The notes under the pieces were generated by a model, which searched no databases, had not been told where the DNA came from, and worked only from the letters and a program-made list of their open reading frames with translations. A stretch of DNA of 64,000 nt, taken from positions 1 to 64,000 of the forward strand of contig NZ_JAFCTX010000027.1 in assembly GCF_049896245.1 (NCBI RefSeq), written 5' to 3'. Position numbers and translations under genes: made by a program. Source of the stretch: Cypionkella sp049896245. Lineage in GTDB: Bacteria > Pseudomonadota > Alphaproteobacteria > Rhodobacterales > Rhodobacteraceae. Shown here piece after piece: positions 7,927 through 15,369 of this stretch (position 1 is the first letter of the stretch; each line of letters begins with the position of its first letter).

Positions 7927-9465
7927 ATGAAACCGATCAGCCTGCTGCGCTCCATCCTCACCGTCGGCGGCTGGACCCTTTTATCCCGAGGCGCCGGATT
8001 CGCCCGCGACATGATGATGGCCGCCTACCTCGGCGCGGGCCCCATCGCCGACGCCTTCAACGTCGCCTTCAGCTTGCCCAACATGTTCCGCCGCTTCTTC
8101 GCCGAGGGGGCCTTCAACATGGCCTTCGTGCCAATGTTCGCCAAAAAGCTGGAGGGCGGGGAGGATGCCAACGGCTTCGCCCGCGACGCCTTCAACGGCC
8201 TCGCCGCGATCCTGATCCTGTTTTCCATCATCGGCACCTTCGCGATGCCATGGCTGGTCTGGGCGATGGCCAGCGGTTTCGCCAATGACCAACGCTTCGA
8301 TCTCGCCGTCCTCTACGGCCAGATCGGCTTCAACTACATCCTGTTCATCAGCCTCGTCGCCCTGCTGTCCGGCGTCCTGAATGCCTACGGCCATTTCACC
8401 GAGGCAGGCTTCGTCCCCGTCCTGATGAACCTGATCTTCATCGCCATGATGTTCCTCGCCGCCAAATTCGGCTGGGACATCGGCCTGACCCTCGCATGGG
8501 CCGTCCCGATCACAGGCGTCGCCCAACTCGCCTTCACTTGGTATTCTGCGGCAAAACTCGGCCTAACCTTCGCCCCCAGATGGCCAAAGATCACTCCCGA
8601 ACTGAAACGCCTCGCCATCATCGCGGGCCCGGCGATCCTGTCGGGCGGCGTGGTGCAAATCAACATGTTGGTCGGCCGCCAAGTCGCCTCCTACACCGAG
8701 GGCGCGGTCAGCTGGCTGGTCTACGCCGACCGCCTCTACCAACTCCCCCTCGGCGTCGTCGCCATCGCCATCGGCACCGTCCTGCTCCCCGACCTAAGCC
8801 GTCGCCTGCGCGCCGGAGACGAAGCCGGAGGCCGCGAAAGCTTCAACCGAGGCACCGAACTCGCCCTCGCCCTCACCTTCCCCTGCGCGGTGGCCCTGAT
8901 GGTGATCGCCCTGCCGCTCACCCAAGTCCTCTATCAACGTGGCGCCTTCACCGCCGATGACACCGCCGCCACCGCCCTTGTGCTCGCGATCTACGGCGCA
9001 GGCCTGCCCGCATTCGTGCTGCACAAAGTCTACCAACCGCTCTACTACGCCCGCGAAGACAGCCGCTCGCCGTTCCGCTTCGCCATTGTCTCAATGATCA
9101 TCAACGCGGCCATCGCCGTCGGCCTGATGCCTTACATCGGCTTCGCCGCCGCCGCTCTAGCCACCACATTGGCAGGCTGGATGATGGCCGCCCAACTCTG
9201 GCTTGGCACCAAGCGCATGGGCGACGCCGCCCGCTTTGACACCCGCTTTCGCAGCCGCGCCCCCCTCATCATCATCGCCGCCATCGTGATGGGTTTTGCC
9301 CTATATGCCGCCCAAGCCGCATTGGGCGATATGCTGGCAAGCCACGGCTGGCGCTATGCTGGCCTCGCTTTGTTGATCGCGGTGGGCGGCCTGACCTACT
9401 ACGCCGCAGGCACCGCCATCGGCGCGTTCAAACTCTCAGATTTCCGCAAACTGCGGCGGCGTTAA
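7927..9465 (+). CDS. murJ: Lipid II flippase MurJ
   Basis: MurJ moves lipid-linked peptidoglycan precursor across the inner membrane. The 512-residue product is a MOP-superfamily membrane protein with about 14 hydrophobic helices. Family marks include LLSRGAGFARDMMMAAYLGAGPIADAF near the N-terminus, SLPNMFRRFFAEGAFNMAFVPMF, and LPLGVVAIAIGTVLLPDLSR in the middle. The length is typical. A weak AAGGG lies before the ATG. Proximity to glnD and trpS is normal for Rhodobacterales. Confidence 0.96.
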   Translation: MKPISLLRSILTVGGWTLLSRGAGFARDMMMAAYLGAGPIADAFNVAFSLPNMFRRFFAEGAFNMAFVPMFAKKLEGGEDANGFARDAFNGLAAILILFSIIGTFAMPWLVWAMASGFANDQRFDLAVLYGQIGFNYILFISLVALLSGVLNAYGHFTEAGFVPVLMNLIFIAMMFLAAKFGWDIGLTLAWAVPITGVAQLAFTWYSAAKLGLTFAPRWPKITPELKRLAIIAGPAILSGGVVQINMLVGRQVASYTEGAVSWLVYADRLYQLPLGVVAIAIGTVLLPDLSRRLRAGDEAGGRESFNRGTELALALTFPCAVALMVIALPLTQVLYQRGAFTADDTAATALVLAIYGAGLPAFVLHKVYQPLYYAREDSRSPFRFAIVSMIINAAIAVGLMPYIGFAAAALATTLAGWMMAAQLWLGTKRMGDAARFDTRFRSRAPLIIIAAIVMGFALYAAQAALGDMLASHGWRYAGLALLIAVGGLTYYAAGTAIGAFKLSDFRKLRRR

Positions 9466-9473
9466 ACCGCATT

Positions 9474-9592
9474 GGTCGCTGCCATCGCAGCGACCATGCA
9501 CAGCATTTCCCCGCAAACCCCGGTGGGCCAAAGCCACCGGACAGCGCCTGACCTGCCCATGGCAGGCGCTTCTCGCCCACCAGGTCAGGCGC
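9474..9592. repeat. Nested inverted repeats downstream of murJ
   Basis: GGTCGCTGC-CATC-GCAGCGACC (9474-9495) is a perfect 9-bp hairpin starting 8 bases after the murJ stop. A second pair with 12-bp perfect arms, GCGCCTGACCTG (9544-9555) and CAGGTCAGGCGC (9581-9592), encloses a 25-base loop. No reading frame here looks coding. Confidence 0.6.
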
Positions 9593-9651
9593 CGTCCTCT
9601 GTCATCTCAGCCGGAAGCGGTCTACCGGATACGTTCCCACATGTGCGGGGC

Positions 9652-9678
9652 CGATCCTCCATCGGAGGATCGACTTTT
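9652..9678 (+). terminator. Rho-independent terminator after murJ
   Basis: CGATCCTCC-ATC-GGAGGATCG is a perfect 9-bp stem, followed two bases later by TTTT. It sits about 190 bases after murJ and just before the convergent rhomboid gene. Confidence 0.65.
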
Positions 9679-9700
9679 CCCGCCCAACCCAAGAACGCCC

Positions 9701-10438
9701 CTAATTTCCCCATCCCTTGATCCGCTGCCGAACGCGCCCCAACCCGCCCGGACTAACCACAAACGACAGCAAAAATCCCGCCACAAACCCCGGCAAATCC
9801 GCCACCCAAGACCAATCATGCCCAACCTGCCCTATGCTGGGCATCAGCATCGGCAACAGCGTGAAGAACGCGCCATAAACCGCCTGAAACACCATCAGCG
9901 CGCCAATCAGACTGAACGCGCGCAACTGGTTCACCCCCGTCCCCGCCAGCTTGACCCAGATCAGAAACGAAAACGCCCCGATCAGCCCATAAACTCCCGG
10001 AAACGCACCATAAAGCGGCTGGTTCGGCACCAAAAACGCATAGGCCAAGGCCCCCAGAGCGCCCGAGCCCAGAAACACCAAAGCCACCGCCCAGCCCTTG
10101 AACACTTCACCGACGAACTTGCCCAAAGCCATCGTCATAGCCACGCCAAACAGCGCCTGCGTCGCTGATCCATGCACAAAGGCAAAACTGAAAAACCGCC
10201 GCAACAGCGGCATATCCACCGCCCCGGCCGCCAGATTTTGCCGCCAAAACTCGGGAAACACCCCGTAATCCTGAATGGCCGCAATCCGCCACCCCACCGC
10301 CTGCGGTCCACCAATCACCCCGGCATCGGCGAGCGAAAACAAAATCTCCAACGCAATCATCGGCAGCGCCAACAGCCACACCACCCCCGGCAGCTGATTG
10401 ATCGGCGCAATCTGGTCGGCTCTCAAATCGTCTTGCAT
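9701..10438 (-). CDS. Rhomboid-family membrane protein, catalytic residues apparently lost
   Basis: A 245-residue protein with six or so hydrophobic segments laid out like rhomboid intramembrane proteases: an FVHGS..QALFGVAMTMALGKFVGE segment after the first helices, a GVYGLIGA segment in the fourth and ADLPGFVAGFLL in the sixth. In active rhomboids the fourth helix reads G-x-S-G and the sixth has a His before the GG/G-FL pattern. Here the aligned positions read GAFPGVYGLIGA (Phe for Ser) and ADLPGF (Asp for His). By inference it is an inactive, pseudoprotease-like member. The start at 10438 is chosen because the longer frame would overlap trpS; GGGGTGAG precedes it. Confidence 0.75.
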   Translation of the reverse strand: MQDDLRADQIAPINQLPGVVWLLALPMIALEILFSLADAGVIGGPQAVGWRIAAIQDYGVFPEFWRQNLAAGAVDMPLLRRFFSFAFVHGSATQALFGVAMTMALGKFVGEVFKGWAVALVFLGSGALGALAYAFLVPNQPLYGAFPGVYGLIGAFSFLIWVKLAGTGVNQLRAFSLIGALMVFQAVYGAFFTLLPMLMPSIGQVGHDWSWVADLPGFVAGFLLSFVVSPGGLGRVRQRIKGWGN

Positions 10439-10555
10439 CTCACCCCACTTTGGCACCACTGATTGACGCCCCCACCGCGCAGCGTTAAGCCCAAAGCGCA
10501 GTAATTTCCAGCCCGCAGCCTTTTCGGGCTGCACCAATTCCAGATGGAGTATCCC

Positions 10556-11599
10556 ATGTCCGAGCCGGTCCAAACGCCTCAGACTTTCCCGACCCGCATC
10601 TTCTCGGGCATCCAGCCTTCGGGCGGATTGACCCTTGGCAACTACCTCGGTGCGCTGAAACGCTTCGTGCAAAAGCAGGATGAGGGCATCGAGACGATCT
10701 ACTGCCTCGTTGACATGCACGCGATCACCACTTGGCAAGACCCCGCCAAACTGCGCCAACAAACGCGCGAAGCCGCCGCTGGCTTCATCGCCGCTGGCAT
10801 CGATCCCGCGCGCTCAATCCTGTTCAATCAGTCTCAGGTGACAGCCCATGCCGAACTCGGCTGGATCTTCAACTGCGTCGCCCGCATGGGCTGGATGAGC
10901 CGGATGACCCAGTTCAAAGACAAGGCGGGCAAAAACTCCGAGAACGTCTCGCTTGGCCTCTATGCCTACCCCGCCCTGATGGCCGCCGATATTCTGGCCT
11001 ATAAAGCCACGCATGTCCCGGTGGGCGAGGATCAAAAACAGCATATCGAACTCACCCGCGACATCGCACTGAAGTTCAACAACGACTACAAGGTGAACTT
11101 CTTCCCCATCACGGAACCCGTAATCGAAGGTGCCGCCACCCGCGTGATGTCCCTGCGCGATGGCACCAAAAAAATGTCAAAATCAGACCCGTCCGACCAA
11201 TCCCGCATCAACCTGACCGATGATGCCGACACCATCGCCAAAAAGTTCCGCAAGGCCAAAACCGATGCCGAACCCTTGCCCAGCGATCTCGAAGGCCTGT
11301 CCGGCAGACCTGACGCCCGCAACCTGATCAACGTCTACGCGGCCTTGGCCGATATGACGCCCGAAGCGGTGATCACCGAATACGCAGGCGCGCAATTCGG
11401 CACATTCAAGCCCGCCTTGGCCGATCTCGCGGTGGCAAAACTCTCGCCAATCACCAGCAAGATGAGCCAGCTGATGCAAGACCCCGCCGAAATCGACCGC
11501 ATCTTGGGCGAAGGCGCCACCCGCGCCGATGCCATCGCCCGGCCCATCGTTGATCAAGTCTACGACATCATCGGCATGATCCGCTCGCGGCAAGTTTGA
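10556..11599 (+). CDS. trpS: Tryptophan--tRNA ligase
   Basis: TrpRS charges tRNA-Trp. The 347-residue class I synthetase has FSGIQPSGGLTLGNYLGAL (HIGH-like region) at the N-terminus, the tryptophan-binding middle part (NQSQVTAHAELGWIF, VPVGEDQKQHIELTRDIA), and KKMSKS near residue 200. The ATG at 10556 is preferred over the one four codons upstream because GGAG lies 6 bases before it. A GCAGCC...GGCTGC hairpin occurs 20-40 bases upstream, within the leader. The 117-base gap to the divergent rhomboid gene must hold both promoters. Confidence 0.96.
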   Translation: MSEPVQTPQTFPTRIFSGIQPSGGLTLGNYLGALKRFVQKQDEGIETIYCLVDMHAITTWQDPAKLRQQTREAAAGFIAAGIDPARSILFNQSQVTAHAELGWIFNCVARMGWMSRMTQFKDKAGKNSENVSLGLYAYPALMAADILAYKATHVPVGEDQKQHIELTRDIALKFNNDYKVNFFPITEPVIEGAATRVMSLRDGTKKMSKSDPSDQSRINLTDDADTIAKKFRKAKTDAEPLPSDLEGLSGRPDARNLINVYAALADMTPEAVITEYAGAQFGTFKPALADLAVAKLSPITSKMSQLMQDPAEIDRILGEGATRADAIARPIVDQVYDIIGMIRSRQV

Positions 11600-11603
11600 A
11601 ATC

Positions 11604-11634
11604 GTGCCAGCCTGCTGTCATGGTAGGCTGGCAC
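11604..11634 (+). terminator. Hairpin after trpS
   Basis: GTGCCAGCCT and AGGCTGGCAC form a perfect 10-bp stem with an 11-base loop, starting 5 bases after the trpS stop. There is no T run behind it, so it may stabilise the mRNA end rather than terminate. Confidence 0.5.
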
Positions 11635-11653
11635 CCGCGCGACGGAGCATAAG

Positions 11654-11725
11654 ATGATCCCCCCGAACCGCAAACCCAATGCGCCCCGCCGCCACAACCG
11701 CCACCCGGCGGCGCGAGCGATCTGA
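11654..11725 (+). CDS. Possible 23-residue leader ORF with a strong ribosome site
   Basis: ATG at 11654 has GGAG 7 bases upstream, the best ribosome site in this stretch. It reads 23 Pro/Arg-rich codons to a TGA at 11723-11725, one base before a GTG (11727) in the frame of the following larger gene, which has no ribosome site of its own. It may be a translational-coupling leader, or the true N-terminus of the larger protein if a frameshift or assembly error lies between. No homology is known to me. Confidence 0.35.
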   Translation: MIPPNRKPNAPRRHNRHPAARAI

Positions 11726-11726
11726 T

Positions 11727-12848
11727 GTGGACCCGATGATCTGGAGGCGCATCACCCGCCTGATCCTGCTTGTCATTCTGGCAGGCTCGCTCGCCGGAAC
11801 CAGCCTCACCGCCGCCCGCATCGCCTCTGATCCGCTGATTGCGCCGTTTGTCGAGGCCAGCAAAGACCAGATCACGGCCACAACCGAACGGATGTTGACT
11901 ACCGCCGCCACCCCCGAAACCCTCAGCGCCCATATCGCCAATCGCCTCGCAGAATCCCCACGCAACTGGCTTGCGCTCGATGCGCTGGTGGACCTCGCCT
12001 ACGAGCGCAATATCGCCATCCCCTCAGCCCTGAACGCCGCCGTGCAAACCGCCCGCGAGGATGATCACAGCTATTACGCCACCCTCACCTCTTGCGCCGC
12101 CTGCGCTTACGACCCCGCGCAATGCTCCTTAAGCGAAGTGATGATCTGCCAAGCCCCCATCGTCCTCACCCCTATCGGCGACATCGCAGGCATCACCCGC
12201 GCCGGCGTCGCCTATGCCAGCGGTGCCGAAGTAGACCAAATCGACCTCGCCCTATCGGTCGTAGGCCTAGGCGCCACCGCCGCCATCCTCGCCTCCGGCG
12301 GCACATCCGGCGTGGTCAAAGCCGGAGCCAGCCTCGCCAAACTCGCCCGCAAAATGGGCCGCCTCTCGCCGCGCTTAGTGGAAATGGCGGTAGACGCCGC
12401 CCGCACCGGGGTAAACTGGGCCAGCCTCCCCGCCGTGCGCTCCATCGACGACCTGACCGCCGCCATCCGCACCGAATCCTTTCTGCCGCTGACCAACACC
12501 CTCACCGACCTCAGCCGCCTGAACACCGCAACAGACGCCACCACCGCCCTGCATTTGCTGCCAATGGTCGATGATGCAGCAGACGCCCGCCGTCTCGCCA
12601 TCGCCGCCGAAGCCCTTGGCCCCAAACTGGTAGGCCGCGCCGAAGTCCTCGGCAAAGCCCGCCTGTTCCGCGCCACGCTGAGATTTTCCGAAACCGCATG
12701 GGCGCTCGGCGCGGGCCTCGTCAGCCTGATGATCTCTACCGCCACTTTGATCAGCAGCATGATCCAACACACCCTGCTCAAACGCCTGCGCCGCAGCCTG
12801 AAACAAAAAGCCCCGCCCAAACCAAGAGCCTCCGGCGGAGATATTTGA
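11727..12848 (+). CDS. Hypothetical membrane-anchored protein
   Basis: About 373 residues that I do not recognise. Seen: a hydrophobic N-terminal segment (RLILLVILAGSLAGTSL), a soluble part with a cysteine-bearing stretch (TSCAACAYDPAQCSLSEVMIC, about residues 120-145), a glycine/alanine-rich hydrophobic segment (LALSVVGLGATAAILASGGTSG), and a C-terminal hydrophobic helix (AWALGAGLVSLMISTATLISSMI) before a basic tail. The start is uncertain: ATG 11679, GTG 11727 and ATG 11736 are in frame, and none has a clear ribosome site. Coupling to the leader ORF at 11654 favours 11727. The last codons (SGGDI-stop) lie inside a copy of the CCTCCGGCGG repeat. Confidence 0.7.
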   Translation: MDPMIWRRITRLILLVILAGSLAGTSLTAARIASDPLIAPFVEASKDQITATTERMLTTAATPETLSAHIANRLAESPRNWLALDALVDLAYERNIAIPSALNAAVQTAREDDHSYYATLTSCAACAYDPAQCSLSEVMICQAPIVLTPIGDIAGITRAGVAYASGAEVDQIDLALSVVGLGATAAILASGGTSGVVKAGASLAKLARKMGRLSPRLVEMAVDAARTGVNWASLPAVRSIDDLTAAIRTESFLPLTNTLTDLSRLNTATDATTALHLLPMVDDAADARRLAIAAEALGPKLVGRAEVLGKARLFRATLRFSETAWALGAGLVSLMISTATLISSMIQHTLLKRLRRSLKQKAPPKPRASGGDI

Positions 12849-12906
12849 GCACAGAGGATGATCTAAAGGATTTGCTCTTTTCAAAATACTCCCGCCGGAG
12901 GCATCC
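12828..12906. repeat. Inverted pair of the CCCGCCGGAGGC extragenic element
   Basis: GCCTCCGGCGGAGATATTT (12828-12846) and its near-complement AAATACTCCCGCCGGAGGC (12884-12902) face each other across about 37 bases. The left copy supplies the last codons and stop of the preceding gene. Relatives lie at 25900-25921 and 63126-63183. It could end transcription from both sides. Confidence 0.7.
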
Positions 12907-12999
12907 GCCGCCCGCGCCGAACTCCCAAGCTGATCTGTTAAAACCACCATCAATGCCACGCCGAATTTCGTCTTAGCTTGAAATTCGCCTTCACCAAGA

Positions 13000-13548
13000 T
13001 CACTCCGCCATCATCGCCCGCAAAACCGCCTGCGCCGCACCCGAATCCCATTCTGCATCGCCAATCAACCGCGCCACTTCCTGCCCTTCAGGGTTAACGA
13101 TCACCGTCACCGGCAGCCCCAGCACCCCCATCTGATGCGCCAACCCCGATTTCGGATCGCGCAACACTGGCAGCGAGGTCACCCCCGCCTCGCCGTAAAA
13201 CTTCACGATCTGCCCGACATCATTCCGCCCCGTCGCCACCGGCACCACCGCAATTTCCGGCATCGCATCCGCCAACCGTTGCAACGCGGGCATCTCCTTG
13301 CGACACGGCGCACACCATGTCGCCCAGAAGTTCAGCACCATCCACTTGCCGCGATACTGCGCCAGTGAAGTCTCAAGACCCGCCCCATCCAACAAAACCG
13401 CTTCTGGCAAAGCCACAGGCTCCACTACCGCCAGCTTCTTCATATCACCCACCAGCAACCCCTCAAGGCTACCTGCATTTGCACCCCCGACATTTGCACC
13501 GCAAGCAAAGGCCGTATACAGAACCACAAACAGCATCTTGCGCATCAT
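13000..13548 (-). CDS. TlpA-like thiol:disulfide interchange protein (thioredoxin fold)
   Basis: A 182-residue exported thioredoxin-like protein. An N-terminal hydrophobic signal (MLFVVLYTAFACGANVGGANA) is followed by a TlpA/ResA-type domain with GKWMVLNFWATWCAPCRKEMPAL (active-site C-A-P-C) and the cis-proline loop VLGLPVTVIVNPEG. Such proteins reduce periplasmic disulfides, often for cytochrome maturation; the partner is unknown here. The ATG at 13548 or 13545 is the start, because the longer frame overlaps argH. It is divergent from argH with only 15 bases between the two start codons. Confidence 0.88.
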   Translation of the reverse strand: MMRKMLFVVLYTAFACGANVGGANAGSLEGLLVGDMKKLAVVEPVALPEAVLLDGAGLETSLAQYRGKWMVLNFWATWCAPCRKEMPALQRLADAMPEIAVVPVATGRNDVGQIVKFYGEAGVTSLPVLRDPKSGLAHQMGVLGLPVTVIVNPEGQEVARLIGDAEWDSGAAQAVLRAMMAE

Positions 13549-13563
13549 GTCGAAGGCCCTTCC

Positions 13564-14961
13564 ATGACCAAACCCGAAAATTCCGCCAACCAGATGTGGG
13601 GCGGCCGCTTTGCCTCTGGCCCTGACGCGATCATGACCGCGATCAATGCCTCGATCGGCTTTGACCAGCGGCTTTACGCGCAAGACATTGCAGGCTCGCG
13701 CGCCCATGCCGCCATGCTCGCCGCCACCGGTATCCTGACTTCTAGTGATGCCGAGGCGATCGGGGAAGGCCTGCTCACGGTGTTGTCAGAGATCGAGGCC
13801 GGGAATTTCACCTTCTCGACCGCCCTCGAAGACATTCACATGAACGTGGAAAGCCGCCTGAAAGACCTGATCGGCGCGCCCGCGGGCCGCCTGCACACGG
13901 CGCGCTCGCGCAACGACCAAGTCGCCGTCGATTTCCGACTCTGGGTGCGCGATCAATGCGATGCCGCCATCCAAGGCCTGACCGCTTTGATGAAAGCCTT
14001 CCTCGCCCAAGCCGAAGCAGGCGCCGATTGGGTGATGCCCGGCTTCACCCATCTGCAAACCGCGCAACCCGTCACTTGGGGCCATCATATGCTCGCCTAT
14101 GTCGAGATGCTGGCCCGCGACAAATCCCGCTTTGAAGACGCCCGCCGCCGCATGAACGAATGCCCCCTTGGCGCTGCCGCCCTCGCCGGAACCTCCTTCC
14201 CCATCGATCGCCACATGACCGCCAGCGCCTTGGGCTTCGACCGCCCCACCGCAAACTCACTCGATAGCGTCTCTGACCGCGATTTCGCGTTGGAGTTTCT
14301 GTCGGCCTCCAGCATCTGCGCCATGCACCTGTCGCGCTTCGCCGAAGAACTGGTGATCTGGTCCTCCGCCCAATTCCGCTTCGTCAAACTGTCGGACAAA
14401 TGGACCACCGGCAGCAGCATCATGCCGCAAAAGAAAAACCCCGACGCCGCCGAACTTCTGCGCGCCAAACTCGGTCGCATCCTCGGCGCGACCGTCGCGC
14501 TGTTCACCATCATGAAGGGCCTCGCCCTGACCTATTCCAAAGACATGCAGGAAGACAAAGAGCAGGTGTTCGACGCCGCCGACACCCTGATGCTGGCGCT
14601 GGCCGCGATGACCGGCATGGTCGGCGACATGACCGCCAACCGCGAGGTGCTGGCGACCTCGGCAGCCGGTGGTTTCTCCACCGCCACCGACCTTGCCGAC
14701 TGGCTGGTCCGCGCGCTGAACCTACCGTTCCGCGACGCCCATCACGTCACCGGAACGCTGGTCGCCCTCGCTGAATCGAAAGCCTGCGACCTGCCCGACC
14801 TGTCGATCACCGAAATGAAATCCGTCCACGACGGCATCACCCAAGAGGTCTATTCCGTTCTGGGCGTTGAGAATTCTGTCCGCAGCCGGATGTCCTACGG
14901 CGGAACCTCGCCCACCCGCGTCGCCGAGCAAGTCGCCCGCTGGAAAACTCTGCTGGCCTAA
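13564..14961 (+). CDS. argH: Argininosuccinate lyase
   Basis: ArgH splits argininosuccinate into arginine and fumarate, the last step of arginine synthesis. The 465-residue product has the superfamily signature TTGSSIMPQKKNPD (about residues 280-295) with the mobile catalytic serine, plus NMWGGRF near the N-terminus, TARSRNDQVAVDFRLWVRD and GFTHLQTAQPVTWGHH. A GAAGG site lies 10 bases before the ATG, inside a palindrome shared with the divergent thioredoxin-like gene. Two tiny lipoprotein genes and lysA follow. Confidence 0.97.
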   Translation: MTKPENSANQMWGGRFASGPDAIMTAINASIGFDQRLYAQDIAGSRAHAAMLAATGILTSSDAEAIGEGLLTVLSEIEAGNFTFSTALEDIHMNVESRLKDLIGAPAGRLHTARSRNDQVAVDFRLWVRDQCDAAIQGLTALMKAFLAQAEAGADWVMPGFTHLQTAQPVTWGHHMLAYVEMLARDKSRFEDARRRMNECPLGAAALAGTSFPIDRHMTASALGFDRPTANSLDSVSDRDFALEFLSASSICAMHLSRFAEELVIWSSAQFRFVKLSDKWTTGSSIMPQKKNPDAAELLRAKLGRILGATVALFTIMKGLALTYSKDMQEDKEQVFDAADTLMLALAAMTGMVGDMTANREVLATSAAGGFSTATDLADWLVRALNLPFRDAHHVTGTLVALAESKACDLPDLSITEMKSVHDGITQEVYSVLGVENSVRSRMSYGGTSPTRVAEQVARWKTLLA

Positions 14962-14992
14962 GCCACCCTGCCCGAAACCACAGAAAGCCGCC

Positions 14993-15139
14993 ATGCGCCC
15001 GCTGATCCTAGCCCTGTTGCTCACCGCCTGCACCGACCCCTACTTGGGCGCAGGGATCGGCATCGGCCCCAACGGCGCAACCATCCGCCCGGTGATTTCA
15101 GGCGCAATCGGCGGTGGCCGCATCAGCTATTCCCCGTAA
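14993..15139 (+). CDS. Small lipoprotein (48 residues)
   Basis: The sequence starts MRPLILALLLTAC: a very short signal with a lipobox (LLTAC, Cys13), then a glycine-rich 35-residue tail ending GGGRISYSP. It lies 31 bases after argH; the frame is open further upstream inside argH, but the signal peptide sets the start. Only a weak GAAAG stands before the ATG. Short glycine-rich lipoproteins at this place are common in Rhodobacterales; the function is unknown. Confidence 0.65.
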   Translation: MRPLILALLLTACTDPYLGAGIGIGPNGATIRPVISGAIGGGRISYSP

Positions 15140-15148
15140 GGATCAAAC

Positions 15149-15286
15149 ATGAAATTCCTCCCGCTCATCGCCCTTCTCGCCCTCGCCGCCTGTGGTGCTG
15201 ATGGCCAACCCACCGCCCCCGCCGCCTCCGGCGTCACAGTGTCTGGCGATGCCCTCGTTGGCGTGACCACGGGCGAAACCCCGTAA
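15149..15286 (+). CDS. Small lipoprotein (45 residues)
   Basis: The sequence starts MKFLPLIALLALAACG: a signal sequence with a clear lipobox (LAAC, Cys15) and a 30-residue Thr/Ala/Val-rich tail. AAGGAT lies 6 bases upstream of the ATG, and the gene follows the previous lipoprotein by 9 bases. It resembles the tiny lipoprotein next to lysA in many proteobacteria (LptM/LppL-like position), but I do not see enough to assign it. Confidence 0.7.
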   Translation: MKFLPLIALLALAACGADGQPTAPAASGVTVSGDALVGVTTGETP

Positions 15287-15369
15287 TCTGCAAAGCCCCG
15301 CCACCTTGAATTGCGCCGCGCTTCGCTTCTGCTATACACCAAGCGACTGATTTCATAAGGGCCCGCCGG

